Assembly: GCF_002939865.1 (NCBI RefSeq) | Contig: NZ_MDEE01000021.1 | Span: forward strand, 1-64,000 | DNA length: 64,000 bases | DNA from: Xanthomonas dyei | GTDB lineage: Bacteria; Pseudomonadota; Gammaproteobacteria; Xanthomonadales; Xanthomonadaceae | Direction: 5' to 3' | Part shown: positions 16,197-25,105 of the stretch, in pieces | Numbering within the stretch: position 1 is the first letter of the stretch | How the letters are laid out: each line of letters starts with the position of its first letter | Notes under the pieces: model-generated | Databases searched by the model: none | What the model was told of the DNA's origin: nothing | Seen by the model: the letters and a program-made list of their open reading frames with translations, nothing else | Made by a program: the position numbers and the translations under genes

Positions 16197-17321
16197 ATGC
16201 GTCGACTGCTCATCGCCATGCTGCTGCTCTGCACCGGCATCCCCCACGCCCATGCTGCGCCCCATCGCATCTTTATCGCCGGCGATTCCACTGCGGCCGA
16301 GTACGGCGCCGATCGTGCACCGCAAGCCGGCTGGGGCCAGATGTTGCAAGCGTGGTTCGACCCCGCGCAGTGGCAAGTGCACAACCACGCTAAAGGCGGC
16401 CGCAGCACCCGCAGTTTCATCGCCGAAGGGCGCCTGGACGCCATTGCCAAGGAGTTGCAACGGGGCGACATCCTGCTGATCCAGTTCGGGCACAACGATG
16501 CCAAACGCGAAGACCCCACACGCTATACCGACCCGCAAGGCGACTACGTGCGGTTCCTGCGCCAATACATCGCCACCGCGCGCGAGAAGGGCGCCACGCC
16601 GATCCTGATCACCCCGGCCGCGCGCCTGCTCTACGATTTCGGCGCATTGCTCGATACGCACGGCCGCTACACCCTGGCCATGCAGCAACTGGCGGCCGAC
16701 CAACACGTCGGCCTGATCGATCTCAACGCCAGTTCCAGCGACTGGATTCGCGCACTTGGCGAACAAGCCGCCAAGCCGTATTTCCTGTTCGTGCCCGAGC
16801 AGAACAAGGCAGATGGCACCCATTTCAGCCGTGCCGGCGCCACCGCAGTGGCCTGCCTGGTCGTGCACGGCTGGGTGCAGCTACAGCCTGAGTTAAAACC
16901 CCAGCTGCGTCGCGACGCCGATTGCGGCGCAGCGCCCGATACCGCTACGCAACGCGCCACACAGGCGCATCCGTCGCTGGTTGTGCACGAGCGCGATCTC
17001 GCTCGCGAACAACCCGGTCCGCACGGCGGCGCCGGCCCCACTACGGCGTACCCGTTCTTCGCAGACACGCCGGAGCTCAAGTTCGTGCTGCGCAAACGCG
17101 TGTTGCACAAAGGTGCCGGCATCGGCCTGCATCTGCACGACAAGGACGAGATCTATTACATCGTCAGCGGCCGCGGCCTGTATGCGCTGGATGGCAAGCA
17201 GTACGACGTCGCAGCGGGCGATGCACTGCTGACGCGCCCGGGCAGCACCCATGCATTGCAGCAGACGGGCGATGCACCATTGGTGCTGTTGTTGGCCTAC
17301 CTGCCAGCGCCGGCAGGGTGA
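16197..17321 (+). CDS. Rhamnogalacturonan acetylesterase fused to a C-terminal cupin, secreted
   Basis: The 374-residue protein has a signal peptide (MRRLLIAMLLLCTGIPHAHA), an SGNH esterase domain (about 24-235) and a cupin domain (about 285-370). Esterase landmarks are AGDST (Ser31), KGGRSTRSF, GHND (98-101) and DGTHFSRAG (Asp206, His209). The cupin has motif 1 GIGLHLHDKDEIYYIVSGRG, with His312, His314 and Glu318, and motif 2 PGSTHAL with His352, so its metal site looks intact. CAGGAG stands 6 bp before the ATG. The fusion is unusual: acetylesterases of this type normally lack a cupin. KdgF, which opens unsaturated galacturonate rings, is a cupin, and no stand-alone kdgF is seen here, so the module might serve that step in the periplasm. 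That is speculative; a sugar-binding role is equally possible. Confidence 0.85.
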   Translation: MRRLLIAMLLLCTGIPHAHAAPHRIFIAGDSTAAEYGADRAPQAGWGQMLQAWFDPAQWQVHNHAKGGRSTRSFIAEGRLDAIAKELQRGDILLIQFGHNDAKREDPTRYTDPQGDYVRFLRQYIATAREKGATPILITPAARLLYDFGALLDTHGRYTLAMQQLAADQHVGLIDLNASSSDWIRALGEQAAKPYFLFVPEQNKADGTHFSRAGATAVACLVVHGWVQLQPELKPQLRRDADCGAAPDTATQRATQAHPSLVVHERDLAREQPGPHGGAGPTTAYPFFADTPELKFVLRKRVLHKGAGIGLHLHDKDEIYYIVSGRGLYALDGKQYDVAAGDALLTRPGSTHALQQTGDAPLVLLLAYLPAPAG

Positions 17322-17522
17322 ACCGTCGGCGCGATGCAGCGCAGGTATGGGCGCCGCCGACGCGCCACCCAAGCGATGCCCCGCCGACCTTTCGCTGCAA
17401 CCCCGGTGTCACTCTGCCCAGGCCCGCAGACAGAGCCGTGCATTGCGCCGCATGACCTTCGGCATGCTGGCAGGCGGTCTCGACCGGCGGCATGATCGGC
17501 GATCCCAAACCGCTCGGCGCGC

Positions 17523-19259
17523 ATGAAAACTCCCTGGTTGCTTCTGTGTGTGCTCATCGCGCTGGCACCTGGCGCACTGGCCAGCCCGGCATCGGCCGTC
17601 CCTGCTCCGATTGCGCTGGACCTGGAGCTTGCACCGCATGCAACCAAGGGCGAGGTGGACACGTTAGAGGTGCGTCTGCGCCTTGCCGCGCTGACCGTGG
17701 CCCGCGGCGGCATCGTGGCGCAGCTGCCGATGCAAGAGGGAAACGTGGATAGCGCTGCCGAGCACATCGTCTCGATCGAAGCCACCGATGCGCAAGGGAC
17801 GGTGCAGCTCGCCGGGCGCGCGGCCACCGCGCAGGAACGCGGCGATCAAGGCCCGTTGCGCGTCTGGACTGCGCCACGCGCGCTCGGCGGCCCGCTCAGC
17901 CTGCACTACAGTGTCCCGGCCAATGCGACTCGGCCGCCACGCGGCCCGGCGCCGCCCATTTCGTTCCGTAACGATGCGCATGCGTTTTCTGCAGTGTCGA
18001 GCATGTTTCTGGTGCTGCCGCCGCAGACACAGATGTACGCGCTGACGATTCGCTGGGATCTGTCGCGGCTACCCGATGGCGCCAAGGGGGTGAGCTCGTT
18101 CGGCGAAGGGACGGTGCAGGTCGCGCAGATCGACAACGACAGTTTGTCCGGGGTGTTCTTCATGGCCGGGGAGGTCGGACGCTGGCCGCGCGTGCCGCGT
18201 GCGGACGGGTTTTCGGTCGCCTGGCAGGGGCAACCGCCCTTCGATGCCAATGCGTTATCCGCGTGGGTGGGCAAGCTGCACGAGCAGTTCGAGCTGGCGT
18301 TTCCGCAGCCCGCGTCCAGGCCCTACACGATCTTCCTGCGCTACAACCCGGTCAACGCGGGCGGCGGCACCGCACTGAACCAGTCCTTCGTCACCACCTA
18401 TGGCGCAGGGGGCGGCGCCGACGTGAACCTGATCAAGCTCACCTTGTCGCATGAAATGTTCCATACCTATCAGCCGCGCCTTTCCGGGCACGGGCCCGAG
18501 TCCACGACCTGGTTCAGCGAAGGCTCGGCGGTGTTCTACGAGGCGTTGCTGCCGTTGCGATTCGGGCTGCTCACCCCACAGCAGTTTCTGGATTCGCTCA
18601 ACATGACCGCGGCGCGTTACTACACCAATGCGCTGGGAAATCTGCCCAACGCACGCATCGATGAGGGATTCTGGAAGGACACCCGCATCCGCACGCTCGC
18701 CTACGACCGCGGCATGTTGTATCTGGCCACGGTGAACGATGCGCTACGCAAGCGATCGCAGGGCCAGCGTTCGCTGGACGACCTGCTGCGTGCGCTGCTG
18801 GCGATCGGGCAGCAGCGCGAGGCGACGCAGGCCGATTGGGAGGCTTTGTTGAAGGCAGAGCTGGGCGCGGCGGCGGTGCAGGACTTTCATGCCTTCCTGG
18901 CCGGCACGCCGCCGCTGCCGGCGTCGGACGCGTTCGGGCCGTGCTTTCGCAGGACCAGCAAGCCGCTGCGGCGGTATGTGCTGGGATTCGAGCCGGCGGT
19001 GCTGGCCGAACCCAAGCGCGTCGTGCGCGGGCTGATGGCAGCGTCGGCGGCCGCGCAGGCAGGAGTGCGCGATGGCGATGAGATCGTGCGTCCGGTGCCG
19101 CAGGACGGTATCCAGGGCAATCAGACCGAGCGCCTGCAGTTGCGCCTGCGCCGCGACGGCAAGGAGTTCGATGTGGACTATCTGCCACGCGGCGAGCAGG
19201 TGGACGCCTGGCAATGGGAGCGCGTGCCTGGGGTGGACGATGCGCAATGCCGGCTGTGA
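17523..19259 (+). CDS. M61-type metallopeptidase with C-terminal PDZ-like segment, exported
   Basis: The 578-residue protein has a signal peptide ending ALA (residue 20). The zinc motif HEMFH (310-314) and the downstream Glu in TTWFSEG (Glu333) match the M61 glycyl-aminopeptidase-like catalytic domain, preceded by an N-terminal beta domain. Near the C-terminus AAQAGVRDGDEIVR resembles a PDZ ligand-binding loop, also typical of M61. It probably trims peptides in the periplasm. It is a single gene with 201 bp of featureless sequence upstream and 222 bp downstream. Confidence 0.78.
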   Translation: MKTPWLLLCVLIALAPGALASPASAVPAPIALDLELAPHATKGEVDTLEVRLRLAALTVARGGIVAQLPMQEGNVDSAAEHIVSIEATDAQGTVQLAGRAATAQERGDQGPLRVWTAPRALGGPLSLHYSVPANATRPPRGPAPPISFRNDAHAFSAVSSMFLVLPPQTQMYALTIRWDLSRLPDGAKGVSSFGEGTVQVAQIDNDSLSGVFFMAGEVGRWPRVPRADGFSVAWQGQPPFDANALSAWVGKLHEQFELAFPQPASRPYTIFLRYNPVNAGGGTALNQSFVTTYGAGGGADVNLIKLTLSHEMFHTYQPRLSGHGPESTTWFSEGSAVFYEALLPLRFGLLTPQQFLDSLNMTAARYYTNALGNLPNARIDEGFWKDTRIRTLAYDRGMLYLATVNDALRKRSQGQRSLDDLLRALLAIGQQREATQADWEALLKAELGAAAVQDFHAFLAGTPPLPASDAFGPCFRRTSKPLRRYVLGFEPAVLAEPKRVVRGLMAASAAAQAGVRDGDEIVRPVPQDGIQGNQTERLQLRLRRDGKEFDVDYLPRGEQVDAWQWERVPGVDDAQCRL

Positions 19260-19481
19260 GCCGGCGCTGATGCGCGCAGGCGTGCCTGTCTGCGGATAGG
19301 CACCCGGCCATCCGGTGCGCCGTTGCGCACGTGCAGCTATCGGTTCCGCTGCCGGATCACTGCGTTGCTGAGGTGGCCGCATGCGCGACGGGGATTGCAT
19401 TCGCATCCCGCGGTCGCGGCGCGTTCGTCTGCAACCTTGCGTGGCCAGTGGCATCTGCGGCGGCAGCGCATGAATGAAAGC

Positions 19482-20126
19482 TCAGGCCTTATCCACCCCG
19501 TAATGCACCAGGCCCAGCCGCGCCAGGTCGCTGGAGCGGCGGTAATAGACTTCTTCCCAGCCTTGCACGCGTTGGCGGTCGGCCTCGTTCATGGCATCCA
19601 GGATGTCTTCGATGCTGAGCAGGTCGGGGTCTTCTTCCAGCCGTTCGAACACCGCGCCCAGGCCTTCGATGGCCTGCCGGGTTTGCGCTGCGCCCATGGC
19701 CGCCAGACCGCGCACCGCGTCGCTGCGGGTCGCGGCATCCCACTGGTCGAAGTAGCGGGCGTAGCCGCTCTCAAGCATGTCCGCATCCAGCCGGGCGAGC
19801 GCGACCAGCTCGCGTTCGCCCGGCGATAGCGCGTCCAGACGTCCGCGTAACGTTGCCAGTTTTGCCTGCGCGCGTGCGGTGCGACGGCGCCACAGCAGCT
19901 CGGGCATGTTGAGCAGCCCTTCCGCTGTGGGCGGTGCGATCGCGGGCCAGTTCACGCCATGGCCGTCCTCGGTGATCTGCCAGTGCGCGCGCTGCGGCGG
20001 GGTCGCCTTGAGCAACAAGCGATGCGCCTGGATCGGCTCGTCGATGCGGATGCCGTTGGCCAGGGTGAACAGCAGGCGGGTGTCGTCCAGCTCCAGGCGC
20101 CGGATGCGCAGATGCGTCAGTTCCAT
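19482..20126 (-). CDS. DUF2442 domain joined to a DMP19/DUF4375-like domain
   Basis: The 214-residue protein starts with a DUF2442-like domain (residues 1-75, RIRRLELDDTRLLFTLANGI with the usual NWP turn later), followed by a helical arm (80-110) and an acidic helical domain (115-205, with YFDQWDAATRSDAVRGLAAM and LEEDPDLLSIEDIL) that resembles the DNA-mimic protein DMP19/DUF4375 family. DUF2442 proteins are often near toxin-antitoxin genes, and DMP19 of Neisseria mimics DNA charge. Whether this protein does so is untested. It is alone, convergent with no neighbour. The start at 20126 is chosen because the domain begins there. Confidence 0.6.
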   Translation of the reverse strand: MELTHLRIRRLELDDTRLLFTLANGIRIDEPIQAHRLLLKATPPQRAHWQITEDGHGVNWPAIAPPTAEGLLNMPELLWRRRTARAQAKLATLRGRLDALSPGERELVALARLDADMLESGYARYFDQWDAATRSDAVRGLAAMGAAQTRQAIEGLGAVFERLEEDPDLLSIEDILDAMNEADRQRVQGWEEVYYRRSSDLARLGLVHYGVDKA

Positions 20127-20436
20127 TGAGCGAAGGCGATGTGGGGAATCTCGACCATAGTCCGCGCTGGCAGTGGTGTCGAGTCGCTGCGCACTGCGTT
20201 GTCCCGCAGCGCGAACGGCACGTGCGTCGCATCGCCTTGCCAGCGCGACGCCGCCGTCTGGCCAAGGCACAACAGGGCAGCGCAATGCAGCGAAGTACCA
20301 CGGCGCGTGGCTTTCAGCCTCGCATCTCACCGTGTCCGACACGCAGCGCAGGTCACACGAACGTACAGTCCTTCGTGGCGTTAATCGCGTTGCACCGCTG
20401 CATTGCACCGCGGCGGGCAGCGCCAACGTGGCTGCT
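20127..20436. other. Gene-free gap between the DUF2442 gene and phhA
   Basis: These 310 bp between two minus-strand genes show no convincing reading frame, repeat or T-tract hairpin. The promoter of the DUF2442 gene must lie here. Confidence 0.4.
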
Positions 20437-21327
20437 TTACACGTCGCCCTCGCGGCTCCAGCCTTCGCCACTGCCGCGCTGGATCACCGCATCGCTGCTC
20501 AGCACATCGCCGGCCGGCACCTGCGCCTGTTGCGCCAGTGCCGCGTAGATCGGCGTGAAGTCCGGGCTGGTCGCGTCCATCAACTGCGCAAAGCTGCCGA
20601 TGACGAAATAGGTCTTCTGAAAACTGTCGATGCGGTAGCGCGTGCGCATGATGCGCTGCAGATCGAAGCCGATGCGGTTGGGTGCGGGCGAGTCCAGCGA
20701 ATACAGCGATTCGCCTTTCGACGACACGATGCCGGCGCCGTAGATGCGCAGACCTTGCGGCGTGGTGATCAGGCCGAATTCCACCGTATACCAATACAGC
20801 CGGGTGAGGTTCTGCAGCGCGTCCGGGCCGATGCCGTGCGCCTTGACCCCGCCACGGCCATAGGCCTGCATGAAGTCGGCAAACAACGGGTTCATCAGCA
20901 GCGGCACATGCCCGAACAGGTCATGGAACAGGTCCGGCTCGGCGATGTAATCGATCTGATCGGGGCGGCGGATCCACCAGGTCACCGGAAAACGCTTGTT
21001 GGCCAGGTGATCGAAAAAATCCAGTTCCGGCAGCAGGCCTTCCACGCCCACCAACGTCCAGCCGGTGGCCGCCTGCAGCACCGCGTTGAGCGCGTCGAAG
21101 CGCGGGATCTGGCCGTCGTCCATGCCCATGGCGTCCTGCGCCTGCAGGAACTCATCGCAGGCGCGGCCCACAAGCAACGCACGCTGGCGGCGATACAGCG
21201 TGCCCCAGGTGGCATGGTCGTCGCTGCTATAGCCGTCCCACGGCTGGTCGACCACGGCCGTGGTGTAGACCGGCACATACCCCTTGTCGGTAAGCTGGTT
21301 TTCGACGCGGCGCGGGGCAGTGTTCAT
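20437..21327 (-). CDS. phhA: Phenylalanine-4-hydroxylase
   Basis: The 296-residue protein is a bacterial iron- and pterin-dependent aromatic amino acid hydroxylase that converts phenylalanine to tyrosine in the cytoplasm. The iron ligands are visible as HDLFGH (His135, His140) and YWYTVEFGL (Glu183). It is full length and lacks a regulatory ACT domain. The start MNTAPRRV at 21327 follows a short gap; upstream alternative starts would overlap the divergent regulator. It is transcribed away from an Lrp/AsnC regulator with a nested palindrome in the shared 129-bp promoter region, which suggests local control by phenylalanine or tyrosine. Confidence 0.95.
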   Translation of the reverse strand: MNTAPRRVENQLTDKGYVPVYTTAVVDQPWDGYSSDDHATWGTLYRRQRALLVGRACDEFLQAQDAMGMDDGQIPRFDALNAVLQAATGWTLVGVEGLLPELDFFDHLANKRFPVTWWIRRPDQIDYIAEPDLFHDLFGHVPLLMNPLFADFMQAYGRGGVKAHGIGPDALQNLTRLYWYTVEFGLITTPQGLRIYGAGIVSSKGESLYSLDSPAPNRIGFDLQRIMRTRYRIDSFQKTYFVIGSFAQLMDATSPDFTPIYAALAQQAQVPAGDVLSSDAVIQRGSGEGWSREGDV

Positions 21328-21391
21328 GCGGCAGGACTTCCGTAGCGACCAAGGATTCACCTTAGCCGGATCGCTGCGCAACAGGATTGCG

Positions 21392-21426
21392 AATCTTGCG
21401 CAGTGCCGGCACTTACGCGCAAGATT
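21392..21426. promoter_or_regulatory. Nested palindrome between phhA and lrp-type gene
   Basis: AATCTTGCGC (21392-21401) and GCGCAAGATT (21417-21426) are perfect 10-bp arms. Inside them stands AGTGCCGGCACT (21402-21413), itself a perfect 12-bp palindrome. The 35-bp structure ends 30 bp before the regulator ATG and 64 bp from the phhA ATG, a good place for a shared operator of the Lrp/AsnC protein. Confidence 0.65.
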
Positions 21427-21456
21427 TGTGCGTCTTAATCTGATGCTGCGCAACAT

Positions 21457-21939
21457 ATGGACCAACCAATCGCCCTGGACCGCACCGATCTGCGGTTACT
21501 CGCCCTGTTGCAGACGCAGGGGCGCACCAGCAACGCCGAGCTCGCCGTGCAGGTGAATCTGTCCGCGTCGGCCTGCCTGCGGCGCACGCAACGGCTGGAG
21601 GCCGTCGGCATCATCGCCGGCTACGGTGCGCGCCTGGATGCGCGCGCGCTGGGGCTGGGGCTGCAGGCTTTCGTGCGGGTGCAGCTGGAGCAGCACGGTC
21701 AGGCCGATATCGCGCTGTTCGCCGACGGTGTGCGCGGTTGGGACGAAGTGGTGGCGTGCTGGGCGCTGACCGGCGACATGGATTATCTGTTGCAGGTGCA
21801 GGTGCGCGATCTGGAGCATTTTTCGCGGTTTCTGCTGGATCGCTTGCTCAATGCTACCGGCGTGTCCGACGTCAATTCCAGTTTCGTCCTGCGCACGGTC
21901 AAGACGCCCGAAGGCCTGCCGCTGTCGCATCTGGCGTGA
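21457..21939 (+). CDS. Lrp/AsnC-family transcriptional regulator
   Basis: The 160-residue protein has the N-terminal helix-turn-helix of the Lrp family (LDRTDLRLLALLQTQGRTSN, then LAVQVNLSASACLRRTQRLE) and a C-terminal RAM ligand-binding domain (about 65-150, with VACWALTGDMDYLLQVQV and a final SSFVLRTVK). Length and order fit Lrp/AsnC exactly. It is divergent from phhA and very likely regulates it in response to an aromatic amino acid, as such paired regulators usually control the neighbouring catabolic gene. Confidence 0.92.
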   Translation: MDQPIALDRTDLRLLALLQTQGRTSNAELAVQVNLSASACLRRTQRLEAVGIIAGYGARLDARALGLGLQAFVRVQLEQHGQADIALFADGVRGWDEVVACWALTGDMDYLLQVQVRDLEHFSRFLLDRLLNATGVSDVNSSFVLRTVKTPEGLPLSHLA

Positions 21940-22126
21940 GGCGTCAGTCGCCTGGGCCGGCTGCGAAACGCGTTCTGCCGGCGGAATCGGGCGCACCCGG
22001 TCGCGCGTACAGCCTGTTGCGATCAACTGATCTGGCTGACCTGCGAGGTCCGGCAGCGGGCGCCGTCGCGCGGATCGCGCCGGCAGTAGCAGACGCTCCC
22101 AGGTAGACCGCACTTGCTCGCCAAAC

Positions 22127-22145
22127 GATAACGATTTACATTTAC
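22127..22145 (+). promoter_or_regulatory. Fur-box-like site before the TonB receptor gene
   Basis: GATAACGATTTACATTTAC matches the 19-bp Fur consensus (GATAATGATAATCATTATC) at about 13 positions and is an AT-rich island in GC-rich DNA. It lies about 150 bp before the receptor start. The gap 21940-22292 shows nothing else. Confidence 0.45.
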
Positions 22146-22292
22146 GTAACGTCTGGCCGGCTCCGGCCATGTCCTGTTCGTCGATCCGCCAGCCTTGCCA
22201 GGCCAGCCAGCTCGTCGCCCGAGCAGCACGCCGACGCCTGCCTGCTTCCTGTCGCCACGCCCTAGCGTGCGCCCACGATCGATGAGAGACCG

Positions 22293-24494
22293 ATGCCTGC
22301 ACTGACCCACCCACTGACCACCCTGTCTGTCGCCCTGTTTTGCGCATTGACCTGGCCTGCCGCTGCGCGAGCAGCCGACCTGGCCGATGCCAAGACGCTC
22401 GACCAGGTCACCGTCAACGGCACGGTGAGCCGCGCGCAGCCGGCCACCACCACGCGCCTGCCGCTGACCCTGCAGGAGACGCCGCAGTCGGTGAGCGTGA
22501 TCGGATTGCAGCGCCTGGAGGACGAGTCGCTTTTCAGCATCGATGACGTGATGCGCAACGTCACCGGCGTCAACGTGTCGTTCTACGACACCCAGCGGCC
22601 GCTGTATTTTGCGCGCGGTTTCCAGATCACCGACTTCCAGGTCGATGGCTTGCCCACCTATAGCGGTGCGACCAATCAGGAATACGACACGGTGTTTTAC
22701 GACCGCATCGAAGTGATCCGCGGCGCCAACGGCCTGCTGACCGGTGCGGGCATTCCCTCGGCCACGGTGAACCTGTTGCGCAAGCGCCCGGGCAAGACGT
22801 TCGACGCCTCGGTTGCCGCAAGCGCCGGCACCTGGGATTTCCGCCGCACCCAGGCCGACGTCAATGCACCGCTCACCGACGACGGCCGCTTCCGCAGCCG
22901 CGTGGTCGCGGCCTGGCAAGATCGCGACTACTACTACGACCGCTACCACGACAACAAGATGTCCGGCATGGCGGTGCTGGAAGGCGATCTGACCGACAGC
23001 ACCACACTCACCGTGGGCTACCAGCGCCAGGACAACAGCCCGGTCGGTTCGACCTGGGGCACGGTGCCGTTCTTTGCGGCCGATGGCAGCTTTGCCAATC
23101 TGTCGCGCTCGACCAACATGGCACCGGAATGGACACGCTGGCAGCGCGAAACCAGCACGGCATTCGCCAATCTGGAACAACGCTTCGGCGAGGACTGGTT
23201 GCTGCGCGTCAACACCGCGCACACCAAGGGCGATGTGCAAAGCATTCGCGTCTACGGCACCGGTTACCCGGCCGCCGATGGCAGTGGCGTGTTCCTGCGC
23301 ACCGGCACCGGCGAAACCAGCGACACCCGCGATGGCGTGGATGTGTATCTGTCGGGCGGGTTCTCGCTGTTCGGCCGCCGGCACGACGTGGTGCTGGGTG
23401 GCAGCTGGCAGGATCTGCAATCGACCACCTACGGCATTACCCAGCAGTACCCCAGCGGCTGGGGATCGTGCATCAACGAAAGCGGTGGGTCCGAGCGCTG
23501 CTATCGGATTCCCGACATCCGCAACTGGGATGGCGATGCCCCCGAGGTGAGCTACAGCCGCACCGGCGCACGCCGTGAAGCGCGCACCACCCAGCGCGGC
23601 GTGTACGCCTCTACACGCCTGCGCCTGGCCGACCCGCTGTCGCTGATCGCTGGCGCGCGCTTGAGCACCTGGCAGACGCGCACCCAGGGCTTCAACGTCA
23701 GCGGCGGCTACACCGGCACCACCGGCCGCTACAAGGTGAGCGATGAAGTCACCCCGTACGTGGGCCTGGTCTACGACATCGTGCCGGATGTGTCGGTGTA
23801 CGCCAGCTACACCGAAATCTTCAATCCGCAGAACTACCGCGACAAGGACAACAACCTGCTCGCACCGGTGGAAGGCTCCAATCTGGAAGCCGGCGTCAAG
23901 GCGCAATTACTCGGTGGCCGCGCCATGGCCACCGCCGCCGTGTTCGAAGCAAAGCAGGACAACTACGCGGTGCGCGACATGACCCAGCCCGAATCGTCGC
24001 TGCCCGATGGAACCTCGGCGTATATCGGCGTGAACGGTACCAAGAGTCGCGGTTGGGAGATGGATATCAACGGCGAGATGCTGCCGGGTTGGACGGTCAA
24101 TGCCGGCTACACCCACGTCAAGGTCACGCGCGCACCCACCGATGCGATCTACGCCAACCTGCCGGAAGACTATCTGCAGCTGTCCACCCAGGTACGCCTG
24201 CCCGGCGCGTGGGATCGCCTGAGCATCGGTGGTGGCGTGAGTTGGCAAAGCGCGGTGCGCGGCTTCAACATCGCACGCCCCACCGGCGATGGCAGCGGCG
24301 CCACCACACCGGTCACCGTGGTGCAGAACCCGTATGCGTTGGTGCACTTCAACGCCAACTACCGCATCAGCGACCAGTGGACCGCCACGCTGGCGGTACG
24401 CAACGCGTTCGACAAGACCTACTGGGCCAACCTGGATTACCAGAACTACGGCGAACCACGCTTTGTCAGCGTGTCCCTGCGCTGGCGGTACTGA
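22293..24494 (+). CDS. TonB-dependent siderophore receptor
   Basis: The 733-residue protein has a signal peptide ending ARA (residue 27), a TonB-box-like DQVTV, a plug domain (about 45-155, with LPLTLQETPQSVSVIGLQRL and VEVIRGANGLLTG-type YDRIEVIRGANGL), and a 22-strand beta-barrel ending in FVSVSLRWRY, with the terminal aromatic residue needed for outer-membrane assembly. QSVSV followed by DDVMRNVTGV is the FhuE/FpvA/FecA-type siderophore-receptor signature. It should import a ferric siderophore using TonB energy. A Fur-like box stands upstream. No siderophore enzymes or ABC partner are nearby. Confidence 0.92.
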   Translation: MPALTHPLTTLSVALFCALTWPAAARAADLADAKTLDQVTVNGTVSRAQPATTTRLPLTLQETPQSVSVIGLQRLEDESLFSIDDVMRNVTGVNVSFYDTQRPLYFARGFQITDFQVDGLPTYSGATNQEYDTVFYDRIEVIRGANGLLTGAGIPSATVNLLRKRPGKTFDASVAASAGTWDFRRTQADVNAPLTDDGRFRSRVVAAWQDRDYYYDRYHDNKMSGMAVLEGDLTDSTTLTVGYQRQDNSPVGSTWGTVPFFAADGSFANLSRSTNMAPEWTRWQRETSTAFANLEQRFGEDWLLRVNTAHTKGDVQSIRVYGTGYPAADGSGVFLRTGTGETSDTRDGVDVYLSGGFSLFGRRHDVVLGGSWQDLQSTTYGITQQYPSGWGSCINESGGSERCYRIPDIRNWDGDAPEVSYSRTGARREARTTQRGVYASTRLRLADPLSLIAGARLSTWQTRTQGFNVSGGYTGTTGRYKVSDEVTPYVGLVYDIVPDVSVYASYTEIFNPQNYRDKDNNLLAPVEGSNLEAGVKAQLLGGRAMATAAVFEAKQDNYAVRDMTQPESSLPDGTSAYIGVNGTKSRGWEMDINGEMLPGWTVNAGYTHVKVTRAPTDAIYANLPEDYLQLSTQVRLPGAWDRLSIGGGVSWQSAVRGFNIARPTGDGSGATTPVTVVQNPYALVHFNANYRISDQWTATLAVRNAFDKTYWANLDYQNYGEPRFVSVSLRWRY

Positions 24495-24501
24495 GGAAAC
24501 A

Positions 24502-24558
24502 GCGATGCCGGCCGATCACCTCGCAGTGCATGCGCCACGATGGTCGGCCCGGCATCGC
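24502..24558 (+). terminator. Imperfect inverted repeat after the TonB receptor gene
   Basis: GCGATGCCGGCCGA and TCGGCCCGGCATCGC pair over about 14 bp with one bulge around a loop of about 28 nt, 8 bp after the stop codon. There is no T run. Confidence 0.4.
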
Positions 24559-24598
24559 AACCAAGGTCCTACGGCAGCATCCAACGTATCTGCCGTTG

Positions 24599-24632
24599 CG
24601 TAGGAGCGGACCTGGCCGCGACGCCGTCCCGA
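24599..24632 (+). repeat. REP-like GTAGGAGCGG element, copy a
   Basis: CGTAGGAGCGGACCTGGCCG followed by CGACGCCGTCCCGA is repeated identically over 34 bp at 24810. The core GTAGGAGCGGACC(T/C)GGCCGCGA also forms hairpins at 32982 and 55224. It is a known intergenic repeat style in Xanthomonas and Pseudomonas. Confidence 0.65.
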
Positions 24633-24809
24633 CACAGCATCGGTACTTCCGCAGCAGGCATCGAGCAACGCAAAAGAGTTCATTCGCCTGGATCAACGCC
24701 TCGCACGCCACAGCGTGCGATGTGCGAACGGCAGACAGATAACCTCGTAACCCATGCGAGCGGAAAACGCGCATAAGGCGGTAAATCAAGCGAGCGAGAT
24801 GCCGCATTT

Positions 24810-24843
24810 CGTAGGAGCGGACCTGGCCGCGACGCCGTCCCGA
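24810..24843 (+). repeat. REP-like GTAGGAGCGG element, copy b
   Basis: This is the second identical 34-bp copy, 211 bp downstream of the first in the same orientation. The 611-bp gap 24495-25105 shows no gene. The stretch between copies includes GCACGCCACAGCGTGC, a short inverted repeat. Confidence 0.65.
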
Positions 24844-25105
24844 TAGCGCCGATGCGCAAAAAACGTTTTACACAACAACAGAAGAACCCGCTCATCCGCG
24901 CCCAAGTGAGCACATGCAACTCTCCATTGCACACACCCCGCCACATGCAGGCGCTCGGTTTCTTGCTTGACCTTGCGGACCGCGGCTTACCGTGAGCAGT
25001 AGAACCGCAGCACCTGCCTGCCACATGCAAGCCCCGCAATCACCCTGCACCTCCAATCCAACAAAGCGTCGTGCGCAACGCAGATCGCGCCGCACCACAA
25101 CCGCT

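Noticed and set aside
19482..20471. Longer start for the DUF2442 gene at 20471
   Set aside because: The extra 115 residues are basic and compositionally odd, and the domain starts at 20126.
22023..23906. 627-codon antisense frame in the TonB receptor gene
   Set aside because: Shadow frame; the receptor on the plus strand is complete from signal peptide to terminal aromatic residue.
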